Shown: positions 8,709 through 18,708 of the stretch, one piece after another
How the letters are laid out: each line of letters opens with the position of its first letter
How positions within the stretch are numbered: position 1 is the first letter of the stretch
NCBI GenBank assembly: GCA_943704495.1
Contig: CALSCR010000217.1
Location: 1 to 21,608, forward strand
DNA length: 21,608 nt
DNA from: Pigoraptor chileana
Lineage: Eukaryota > Opisthokonta > Filasterea
Direction of reading: 5' to 3'
Translations under genes and position numbers: made by a program
The notes under the pieces: generated by a model
The model's input: only the letters and a program-made list of their open reading frames with translations
Database searches by the model: none
Told to the model about the DNA's origin: nothing

Positions 8709-9487
8709 TTTGTCTCTGTGCAAGGGTTGTGTTTTTATTGTATCGCTTTCCAATAGTGATAGAGACGCACTGTCCATCAAGGAAAGTGCACGCAAACAGC
8801 AAATCCGCCACCACAACCACCACTCCCTCATGCGCTCCCTTCGAGAAGGCACCTTTTAAATATGCAGCGAGCCGGTTGCCAAGGCGACAGTCAAGCGTAT
8901 ATACTACAATTGGGCGTTGAAAAATGTCCAGACGATGGATCTGCCACTTGAGCACAGATTCCGGAGCCCACAGTCGTCTGCTGAGGCAGGTGCTCACAGT
9001 CGGCATTGCCAACAAGATGCACAGACCCAACTGAAATGCGATTGCCATGGTTATTGATCGGACACGAACAGTTTGTACAGACTCCATGCACGGTGCATGA
9101 TCACAGAATTCCGGCCGCTGTCCACACTATTCTTAAAAGTGCGTGCTGCCGGCCCGCCAGTCAGACGGAATTTTGTCACGGTTAGAATTTTTTTTACATT
9201 TTCATACTGTAAATTTTGAGTGGCACACACCCAAGGCCACCAGTCTGACAACCACGCAACCGGATTCCTCCCCATCAGGCAATCTTTGTTGCACAACTTC
9301 TCTTGATTTGGATTGGTTGGACTGTTATGACCTCATCTGTTCACTCCGCAAAGACTATACAAGGGAACCCCTATCCCGAGGAGTTGTAATCTGACACTAA
9401 GTATCCTACCCTACTATCGTATCACTTCAGTTACATTTTCGGTTGGACGCTGACTGTCTGACAACTGAGGTCCAGGGTCAGGGGTGT

Positions 9488-9519
9488 CCTTGGCCTACGC
9501 CGTACTCTACCGGCCAAGG
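9488..9519. other. 8-bp perfect inverted repeat
   Basis: CCTTGGCC at 9488-9495 and GGCCAAGG at 9512-9519, with a 16-nt loop. It marks the left side of the GGCCGG-rich region. No known function. Confidence 0.4.
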
Positions 9520-10836
9520 CGCTATGTGTGTGTGAATGACAGTGTGTGCGTGTGCGCTCGTATGTCTTTCGGCGGCAATCAGAGCGGCCGGCTCCGGGGC
9601 GGCGCGCCGGGTTGTATATTAAATAGCACTTACTCGGGTGCATGCGGTGTGTGTCTTTGAGTGTGCTGTCATCCGGTGAGGACGTCTCCGCGGCTCCGCC
9701 GGGATGGCAGGCATTCCAATCATACAGTCGAATGTGACTGTAACTCCATGAACCGATTGCTATTTTTGTCCTTCGTCAATCGGCTGAGCATCAGCGAGTA
9801 CTGCCGGCACACACTGACGTCCATCATACACGCCGGTGGGTGTGTAGGATACAACTTACACACATTCCACAGTATGCCGTGATGGGCCTTCCAGCAGAGT
9901 GACCGGCCGGTGGCTAAAAAATCGGGCACGGTTCAGAAGGCATATTCATTCAAACGGCCGGCAATCTTCAGTGGTTGTGTACTACGCGTATAATATAAAA
10001 GAAAAGAAGCGAATTAGACGGCCGGATGTCGCCGGGACTTATCAGAATCAGTCCCCGACTGCACGGCAGGCCGCGCCGGCATGTCGTGGACTTCTGCTGA
10101 AACTGAGCAGTGTTCGGTTTGGCGTCACAGCGGCCGCCAGTTCACTTGTCGGAAGTTTGAGCGCACCCGGCGGCATCAGCAAGAGTATTTACAAGATGAG
10201 CACTGTATTGCCGATGAATTTTACATTCACATTACTGAGCACTACAACACATTCAAGAACGCCGGCGGAAGAGCCGAGGTAAATATGAAAACATACTGGC
10301 ATGATAATAGGCAGCGACACACATCCAGAAGACAAGCATTAAGAGTATGAACAACATACTCGCTTTGTTTTGGTTGCTCATGTTCGGGACGCACTCTCTT
10401 GTTGAGCGATATGTGACAATTCGCCGCCGCGGCGGCCTCCGGGACGGCCTCGCCAGTGCGACCGCCGGCTGCCGCCAGTGAGTGAACTGCGGATCTGACT
10501 GAGCGACGGGGTACTCCCTGCCGACCACGGTGAATTGATCTGTCCGACAAACCAGAGAGATGAGAAAAATTTGAGCATTCAAGAAACTCAAGGGTGCTCC
10601 ATAGTTAGTGTTGCCATATAAACATGAACTACTATTCCATACTCATTTCTATTCATTACATTTGGTCGGTAAGTATTTGAATAGCCATGTCTAAGCGAGC
10701 CGAAGGCACGGATTGTTGGTGCGGCGGCAGTATCAGATTTGTACTATTTTGCATGACTGATTTTGTATCACTGATATGTTTGCCTGTGTTTGTGCCGGTG
10801 TGTGTGGGTGTGGGCGTGGGTGTGGGCGTGGGTGTG

Positions 10837-10882
10837 GGCGAAATGTGTCAGCAATCTGTCGGTCAGTGTGACACATTTCGCC
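10837..10882. other. 14-bp perfect hairpin between GT-rich and CA-rich arms
   Basis: GGCGAAATGTGTCA (10837-10850) is the exact reverse complement of TGACACATTTCGCC (10869-10882), with an 18-nt loop. The upstream flank is GTGTGGGCGTGGG-like and the downstream flank is CA-rich for about 140 bp, so the pairing can extend imperfectly on both sides. It lies about 310 bp before the GREB1-like start codon. Confidence 0.65.
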
Positions 10883-11193
10883 ACCGACCGCCGATACACA
10901 CACACACAGACCACATACACACACATTATTTACACACACCCACACATATCACACCGCACTCACGGCACAAACTGATACACACACACTGCACACACACACA
11001 CACATACACACACCTGACACACTGCACACCGTCCCGGCAGCAGAACAGTGGCCGGCGTATACTGACCAGCGGCCACTCTTCACTGCCGCGTCCGATCCCA
11101 CGCTGCGCAGATTGCGAATGCGGACTCGAAGAAAATGTTTCTAGTAAACAACCCACTGCGCCTCAGCGACTTTATTGGCATACTGACAGTAAA

Positions 11194-14100
11194 ATGGCGC
11201 TTTTTGCATCCTCTCCTAACGGACGGACGATGGCGACGGGTCTGAGCAACGACAACACGGCACGTCTCTATGACGTCGACGTGGTGACGGGCGAATTTCG
11301 CCGCGTCGAGAACGGTGCCGGTCCGCGGGGCCAAAAGCGTCCTCGAAGCGAAGCCGACCCCTCCGGCGTCGAAGATCAGCGCTTGCTGCGTCCTCGCCTC
11401 GATTCCCCGGAGAGTGCACCTCAGGGTATGTTTGCATTCAATTGGTGCAGCCGTGCATAGACAGTCAATTTCCAACAGCTTAACAGCAAATTTAGTGCTG
11501 TACCACGCTTCCTAATTTTCAGTTCCGTCCGTTTCAGACGAAGGGTCCCAGCTTGCATCCCTTGAGGACGCAGTCGACGAGCTCGGGAAAACGCAGCATC
11601 AGGCAGTGAAATTTGCACAGCCTGCCGCCGGCGAGCGGATCATCATCGTCTTCGCCCAGAACTCTGAAAGCTTTGAACCTGGTGAACTTGCCGGCGTCGA
11701 GGATCAGCTCGGTGCCCCACTGCCCCGTGACACCGTGGTCGTGCTCACCGCTTGTCCAAGCAGCACCTCTGAGGACACGACATCGCGCGCCGCACGCATC
11801 GGTGGATTTCGCAACCGAGTTTACAACTTCATGGACATCCTTTGTGACTCCGAGGAGAAATCTACAATGTGCGCGCGTTATAATGTGCCGGATGTCCCGA
11901 AGTCGCACAAGGAGCTCCTGTTGTACAAGAACGAAGTGAACGATTGTGTGAGCAAGCTGGACTGCCAGACACTGAAGGCATTCGTCAACCCAGGCGTTGA
12001 GCTGCGCTGGGTGGCAATATCGGGCAATGGCGACGCAATCAGAGACGTCTTCCACAAGTTCCAAGCGCTGCAGATTCCTTTCGTGTCGGAAGTCCTGAGC
12101 ACCATCGATAAGCGTATCGCCACCGCACGCCAACAGGCGGAACCCGACGAAGTGCTGGACATCCCCGACGAGGAGGAGGCGAAGGACCTTCTGACCAGCG
12201 TAGAGAAGGGCCTCGGCAGCCTTCCCGAGCAGCTGCCCGTGCCTTCCAGTCTGCAACCTCGTGCCGAGTCCGCTGCCCCTGCCAGAACCGACGACAGGCC
12301 GTTTCCCTCGCAGCAGCGACTCGGCAACATCCTCTTTGACCGCATCCGCGCCGCTCTCTCTGCCAAAGACCCCGACTCGGGCGGCATGAACAAGTACGAC
12401 CGCGTCGTCTTCCGCATCTTGACCGCGAACTTCAAAATGCTGGAAGAACAGACGGCCATCCGCCTCAAGAAGCTGGGACTCTTCGACGAGAGCCAGCACG
12501 TGATCCCCGTCGAATCTTTCCCCGCCAAGCCAGGCAGCGGAGTCGACCGCAATGGCTTCAGCGACGACATCAACAAGCGAATCGCCAACTTTTACGCACA
12601 GCTCATTTCCGACCCGCACGCGCTGGGCGTCCTGATCGTCGACGAGTGCCACTGGGGCGCGACAGCCCAGCAGGCGTACGACATGTTTGTCAACCTGACG
12701 CTGCAAAATGCGGAAAGCGATTGCAAGTTGAAAGGTGCGCAGGACTGGAAGACGCGACGACAGGACCTCTCCACCCTGTGGCGCCAGAAGTACGGTTCGG
12801 ATCTAGTGTCGTCGCACCAGATTGGCAATCTCGTCATCCTCCTCGTCTCGGCGACCCCCTACAACCAGCTCTCGCTCAAGTCTCGCGTGCCCATTCGCCA
12901 CCTGTCGGAGGGCGGCATGCTCGTGGGCGAAGAGGATGCCTCCACCGAAGTCCGCGACGCATTTGTAGTCGACTGGAGCGAGGGCCAAGACTGCAACGAC
13001 GAGGTGCTCATGTCCGAGCCGTTTCGGTTGATGGTTGCCCTTCAGACGTCGATGGACCAGAACGCTGTTAATGCTGGAAACGCGGGTTTCAAGGCGGACG
13101 TCAAGGCGGCGTCGGACTTTTTCGTCGTCGCCGTCAGCGACGTTTTCCCTCCCAAGCTAACGTGCGCTAAAGTGGAAGGCGTAGGACAGCCCGTGGACAT
13201 TGCCGCGCGCCTGCCTTCCAAATACCACGACTTTGCCGTTGAGAGGATGAGCGACGACGGGCGCAAGATGAGCGTCATTAGTGTGCGGACGGATGCCGAC
13301 GACAACTCACTGCGGCTTTTCCTTGCCGTGGATATAGGTCAGCTCTATCTGACGAGCGACGTCAATCGCGCGGCAGAGTTCACCGTCTATCGCCGCATTG
13401 CGTACGACGTCGTCCGCATCGAATACAGGGACACGAATGGAAACGTCATGGGAGTCCTTGCCGTCAAACAGGACGAGTTTGGCCCTGTGCTCACGCTTGC
13501 CCCACCATTGTCTACTATCACAACCGAGTTCATTCTGGTGCCGTCGCTGCCCGCCGGTGACGAAAACCGCAAAGACGTGCCGTTCTACCGATCGGTCAAC
13601 TACTTTGTGAACTCGATGCGGAACGCAGACGCCGAGCTGCAGCTCATTCGTCGCGATCGCTTTGTGGCGATGATGATGACCACGGAGTTTAGCCGAAAGG
13701 CGGCTGGATCCGCTAAATGGATGAAGATGGACACGTTCCTCGCGTGTGATTACGTCTACAGCATTGTTCGATTTGCGACGTTCAATCGCATGACGCCAGA
13801 AGGGCAAACGCGTCAAGCTAACCAAGTCACCTTTCGTCCGACGGACGTGAGAGTCCACGACCTCCTCAATGCCAAAGCCAATTGGTGGAACGACCGAGCG
13901 ACTGAGGCGTGGCGTGTGCTCCAGGAGGTGGAACGTGAGATGGACTTGCCACTGTCCCCCTACCTGCATCGGTACGCGGAAATCGTGAGCGACGAAGGCG
14001 CGTGGGCCAATCTGCTGAACGCACACGTCTTGGCCAAGTGCTGCAATCGTCCCGTCAGCGAGTTGTGGCAGAGGGCGAGGGACATGCTGTGTGCCGATCT

Positions 14101-17100
14101 CAATCTGGCGGCTGAGTCGTACAACAAGTCCCGCACGGAGACGGATATCATTGTCGAGAGTCTAATCATGGACAACGCCGACCGATTCGGCCGCATGAGG
14201 GGCTCAATGAAGATAGTCCGCATGGAAGACAACTCGACGGCCAGAAAGTTCTACGGGAGCGTGCTCCGTGCCACAATGAAGGTCGGGCTCGGAAAGACAT
14301 ACCATGTGTTTTGCGATACGAGCGAGAATACGCTCGATTCGGCCTTCTGCCCGGATAGCAAAGTCGATCCAGCTGTTGAGGAGGTCAAGAAATTCTGGCT
14401 GACCATGCTCCAGCCGGATGGGTGCCGCATCGACAATTGTCGCTGCAAGAACTTTGAGCTGGCGTCCGTCGTAAACGGCGAGTGGGTGTGCAATGACTGC
14501 AGCCACCTCCACCACGCCGTGGCTCAGTACGAGGACCTCCTGGGCCTGCCGTGCATTCTCGTGCTCGTGGACAAGGGCCGCATGGGCGACACGTTTCCGG
14601 CGTCGCTCGACTGCATGGACATTCGTTCTTCCCACAGCAACGAGGACGCCAAGTCCCCGCATGTCCTGAGCACGGTCGTTCAAGAGCTCGGCCGCATGTG
14701 TCGCTATGCCCCCGCGGGAGCCAAGGTGCCGTACGCGCTCGTGGGGGGTGCCCTTCACCGCAGGCTCCTCAACGGCCTCGCAAATGGTCACTTTGCGATA
14801 CGGGAGATCCTGAAGAAGCACGATGCAAAGCTGGCAACCGTCAACACCAAGATGCAGGATGAGTTCCCGTGGCGCTATGCCGTGAACCCGGCGTCTGACC
14901 ATTTTGATTTTGCTACACGCGACGGCCCCCGCGAACACTTCGGCCGCCTGGTCCTCCAGGCGGAGCCCCAGGTCGGCAAGACAGGTACGTACATGTGGCT
15001 GCTGCGGCGCCTCGTTGACGAGATACAGGGAGAGCGCATCGCCATTCCCCCGGGGCCGAAGATAGACGATGACGACGCCGATGAAAAGAAGTGGGCGTAC
15101 CCGTACTGGCAGGACATCTTGGGGCAACATCTGCCCGAGGCGCTGGGGCGCTCCAAGTACGATGTCATTATTGGAAAGAAGTACCGTTCACTGAATGCCG
15201 ACGAGCTCGAGGGCCTCGCCGCAAGGCTCGAAATCATGCGACAGGAAGCAAATACCACAGCTGCTGCCGCGGCAGCAGCAGCAGAGGCCACGGGCTCCTG
15301 CTTGAAGTTAGTACCCTTCGTGGCGGAGGAGTTTCCCTTTGAGATTCAGCGCTTCCGCGGAACGTCGGCGGAAGCCGCGAGCAGGCCGTCTCACGCTATT
15401 GAAGGCCAACTCCGTGTGCAGATGCGCGACCGGGGGGAGCTCTTTGCGCGTGTGTCCGTGCCGCGAGGCCAAGTGAACCGCCTTGTCCGTCAGGTAACAT
15501 CGACGGAGACGGCTGGCGGCGGCGCGGTCTTCGAACTGAACGGCAATCTCACAGAGTACGACGTTCATTACTGGATTTTTCAGCCGTCGCATCGCAGTGA
15601 TGGTGCTGTGCGCGCGCGCCTCGATCTCACGCGGGCGGTGCCCGACCGCAAGTACGCGTAGGCAGTGGTCTGCCGGAGCATCGAAGCTTACAGGATGTGG
15701 GCGCCGACCCACATTCTCATCGAGCTTCCGCCGACAATGCCGGCGACGGACCAGAAGCGTGCGGTGGACAAGGTCGAGTGGGGCGTCGGCTATGCACGCC
15801 GCTTCATCCAGTACGTCGCGGAGACGCATGGGCTCGACTTTGTGTTCGTCCTGGACGACAACATTCCACACATGGTCGAGCTCGAGCTTCCCCTGAATCC
15901 GTTTGTGCGCGATGACGGCACCACGTCGCGGGTGTTTGCGACGAAACCATGCTCGCTGTGGACGGTGCTGGAGCGCTTGCAGTCGCAGGTGGAAGGGACG
16001 TTAGTCAACGGAGACGAGGAGGCGATCTTTCAAGCAGGCAAGGCTCCGCACCCGGATACCGATCACCCGCTGTGGTCATACACCGGACCGCCGTCCAACT
16101 ATGCTTTGATCGGAACGGCTCGCTTTAAGCACCGTGCGATCACTAGGAAGCCGTTCAAGATGACACACATCCACAGCTTTTCGCTCCTGAACGTTCGCGC
16201 GATTCATGACAGCCCCGCGGCGCCGCTCTACGAGCCGTGGCCGTACCGCGAGGACATTGACTTCAACTACCAGTGCGCGAATGCTGGCTTCTCGCTGTGC
16301 AAGTACAACCGCTTCGTGCAGCTGAAGGAGCCGACGAGGATTGCGAGACGCGACGGCGGCGGCGGCGGCGGGGACCGAGAAAGGGCGGGCGCTCTGGACG
16401 ACATTGAGGTGGTTCCGTGGCTTCCAGACATGGGCCTGATTGACACCGACGGCGAAGACGGGCTGACCTTCTCGGACCAGTTTCAGGCGTTGGCGAGGGA
16501 GGCACGGGCCAGCAGTTGGTCGTTCAACGAGACCTGCCCTGTCGATCAAGCTGATCGCAACGCGCTTAGCAGCATCGTGAAAGGGGCTCCCTCGATGACG
16601 AGCGCGGGACAGATTTTTGCGGCTCGTGATATGGGACTCTATTTAATCCCGCTGGCGGTGCTGCAGAGCAAGGGGCGTCCGTTCTATGCGCTGATCGTCC
16701 TGAACAAGAGCAATCCGGCGGACCGCCAACTCGAGATAAACGGCATCCTGACGAGTTGGACAAAGGATCGCAGCCTCTGGTGCGCGCGGCGCAAAGGGAA
16801 CTCTGGCCGCACAGGAACTGTGTTAATCCTGTTGGCGAAGAATGAGGACGCCGTCGCGTTGACGGTATGTTGCATGTGTGACTGTGGGTGCCTGCGTGTT
16901 TCATGACCGATTCGTTGCAATTCTTGGCCTTTTGTACTTACCTTCTTGTGATGGGGTGGATCTGTATTACGCAGGCTTCTGGCCAGTCAGGAACCACTTC
17001 GATTGTTCGACCTGCTCGGCCGGTTCCACCGGCGCGAAAGTCGGGCTCGTTGCGAGAGCCCCGCGCTGAAGCTCGAAAGGTGCGTTCAATCATTCTGTGT

Positions 17101-17776
17101 GTACCTGTTGGATGCATTGTTCACATCAGTTGTGCACGGTGTATTAATTCCGTCATCACCCCTGACCGTCGCAAAGCAGCTTGAGTTGCTGGACCCGGCT
17201 GTGCTGCCGTACATGAAAGGCAGCACGGTGCAAGTGACCGCCTGGGGCGACCCTTCCAAATGCTACACTGCTGAGAACCGTCGGTATGTTGTCTTCTCTC
17301 TGAAAGCCAACGATGCGGCACAACACGGTCGTTTTTGTATTGACACCCGAATTTCGTTTGCTTTGGTTTTTTGCAGTGGAGAGCAAGAGATCATCTTCGG
17401 CGGTTATCGTGCGACGATCGAGACGAGTACGGGCCTTCTCGACTCGAAAGGCGACAAATTTCGAAATGGAGAAAAACTTCGCTTCACGGTAGAATTTGCG
17501 ATCGGCGTCGACGGCAAGCCCGAGTTCAGTTGCGTACCCGAGACACCTCTTCAAGACGCGCGGAGCAAGGGTTTCGATGTCGTAAAGGGTTTGGCCAAGT
17601 GGGGCAAGGGCACGGAGAGCACGTGTGGCGGTGCGTTTGGGTCATGCTTGAAACAGAACTTCCAAAAGTACTCAAAGGAATTTTCATCGGTGAAGTCATT
17701 CTTCTGCCTCGAGGACTCCGAAGCGCAGGAGTACTTGAAGAAGCTCGCCGCGGGGAAACTGCCGGATGCGTCTTGA
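11194..17776 (+). CDS. GREB1-like protein: permuted SF2 helicase fused to TAGT glycosyltransferase, one in-frame TAG
   Basis: Probably a nuclear enzyme acting on DNA or chromatin. Exons: 11194-11425, 11523-16864, 16975-17079, 17180-17283, 17377-17776 (TGA); about 2,060 codons, close to human GREB1 (about 1,950). ATG in AAAATGGCG. Order of parts (rough residues): basic KRPR nuclear signal near 50; unassigned alpha/beta region about 105-260; helicase motif II DECH 451-454; motif III SAT 520-522; a beta-rich insert about 640-770; CxxxxCxC...CxxC...H zinc-like cluster 1045-1075; motif VI QELGRMCRY 1131-1139; then Walker A PQVGKTGT 1226-1233. Motif I after motif VI means circular permutation, as in GREB1. 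The GT-A module follows: LDDN (metal/sugar-nucleotide site) 1521-1524 and REDIDFNYQC near 1653-1662, as in JGT/TAGT enzymes. A 200-residue tail is unassigned. Codon 1457 (15659-15661) is TAG, with the same frame open on both sides. Introns are only 93-110 bp. Substrate (DNA base or protein) is unknown. Confidence 0.82.
15659..15661 (+). other. In-frame TAG inside the glycosyltransferase module
   Basis: The codons before it (YDVHYWIFQPS ... DRKYA) and after it (AVVCRSIEAYRMWAPTHILI) read as one continuous GT-A N-terminal half in a single frame. A donor-like GTAACA at 15494 with the acceptor ending at 15665 gives a 172-nt intron, which breaks the frame and removes conserved strands, so splicing does not explain it. 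The codon is either a true stop, a read-through or recoded codon, or a sequence error. Confidence 0.6.
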
Positions 17777-18143
17777 AGAACTCTCACGACTCGACAGCAC
17801 GCCGGCGCAGCGATCGACCCGCCGTTTCGTTTTGGATGATGTTGGAGTGAAAGAGGTGTCTCATGTCAAGGAACGAGGAGATTCAAGATGCCAGGGAGAG
17901 AGTGAAGAGACAGTCACACACTAAAAGTACAACAAGCTGGAAGCACAGCGGAACAAAGAGAAATATTTTAAAGATGCGGTGGCCGTATTGTCCAACCACA
18001 TTTTGCATATGGCAGACATAACAAAGTATTCGGGCCAGAACATGACTGTCCTGAGTCATATGCAGTCATCTCAAGAAGAGAAAAGCCGAAACGAGATTGG
18101 AAAGGAAAAATTAAAAGGACACAGAAGGCACTACATTACATAG
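17766..18143 (+). pseudogene. Coding-looking fragment of unknown origin
   Basis: One frame is open from an ATG at 17766 to a TAG at 18141-18143 except for a TAA at 17922-17924. The second half (17925-18143) reads KYNKLEAQRNKEKYFKDAV, then AVLSNHILHMADITKYSGQN, then MTVLSHMQSSQEEKSRNEIG: a Lys/Glu-rich, helix-forming composition typical of real protein. The TAA is followed at once by AAAAG, a possible splice acceptor, and GTAAGC at 18163 could be a donor. It may be an isolated exon, or the relic of a gene. The first half overlaps the last codons of the GREB1-like gene and may be chance. Confidence 0.3.
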
Positions 18144-18708
18144 CAGACATTGACAGTATGACGGTAAGCAATTAACGTCCTGATGCTGTACGCAAAACGC
18201 TGCAATATTGTCAGTTTTGGGGGTCGCAGCCAAAAGCACATGACTACCAAGGGTGCGACCTTGAGGCCTGGTCGGTCACGTGGTCTGTACGCTCCGGACC
18301 GAAGAGATTAAATTGGCCCTCACCCCAGTTTTCCCCACAAACAGAGCCAACCGTCAAATAAAAAGTGCCGGGGCCCGGTTTCAAACCGCGCATCATTGTT
18401 TACAGAGAGCGACGACCGTGAGCATTATTAGTTCACTGCAATCGCTAAGAGCGCAGAGCAGATCTGAGCGTATTGTGCAGATTGTGCAAGTAGGCCTCTC
18501 TCTTTCATGCATGTTTAACTGTCTCAAACAGCACATTGGTACCCTGCAGTTAGCTTAGTGCACTTGGTCTCAGCTTGGAAGATGGCGAGTCGTCACTAAC
18601 AAACTATTCTGGCCACGTGCACAAACTATCCTTCCGCGTACATTGAACTTGACCGTCTTGAGGACACACACACACACATAAACACACACATATACATACT
18701 CGCACAAA
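17777..18708. other. Gene-poor region between GREB1-like and RABL6 genes
   Basis: About 930 bp. The first part contains a coding-looking frame (17766-18143, listed separately) and a consensus donor-like GTAAGC at 18163. The middle has the palindromic GGTTTCAAACC near 18380 and an AATAAA at about 18357. It ends with a CA tract (about 18664-18698) just before the RABL6 start. No tRNA or other RNA gene could be supported. Confidence 0.45.
18664..18698. repeat. (CA)n-rich tract upstream of RABL6 gene
   Basis: Interrupted ACACACAC/ATACACAC repeats ending in ACATATACATAC, which may serve as a TATA-like element about 15 bp before the ATG. That is too close for a normal leader, so the promoter is uncertain. 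Confidence 0.55.

Larger units (their letters stand above)
8709..11193. other. Long gene-poor region upstream of the GREB1-like gene
   Basis: About 2.5 kb with no supported gene. 8709-9420 has ordinary composition. Around 9480-10550 the DNA becomes dense in GGCCGG, GCCGGC and CGGCGG words (for example near 9584, 9902, 9953, 10018, 10130 and 10425). Hairpins lie at 9488-9519, 10343-10361 and 10837-10882. From 10790 to 11035 the strand is first GT/GGGTGTGG-rich and then CA-rich. Open frames at 9899-10282, 10081-10350 and 8668-9087 (minus) show no domain and are not called. The last part must hold the promoter and leader of the gene starting at 11194. Confidence 0.5.

Noticed and set aside
8875-8888. 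GTTGCCAAGGCGAC, similar to an RFX/X-box site
   Set aside because: It matches the consensus only in part (about 11 of 14) and no gene is close enough to own it.
8668-9087. 139-residue minus-strand frame with a signal-like start (MAIAFQLGLCILLAM)
   Set aside because: No recognisable domain, it runs through an interspersed repeat copy and a poly-Val stretch, and no promoter or intron evidence supports it. Kept as a weak possibility only.
11534-12706. 390-residue open frame on the minus strand
   Set aside because: Antisense shadow of the GREB1-like exon. The plus frame carries helicase motifs, while this one has no domain; high GC makes long antisense frames common. The same applies to the minus frames at 13307-14026, 14204-15130 and 15308-15871.
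15494-15665. Possible intron (GTAACA donor, GGCAG acceptor) that would remove the in-frame TAG
   Set aside because: It is 172 nt long, so it shifts the frame, and it would delete strands that look conserved in the glycosyltransferase.
18370-18395. GGTTTCAAACC palindrome resembling a tRNA T-arm
   Set aside because: No matching acceptor, D or anticodon arms at the right spacing on either strand.
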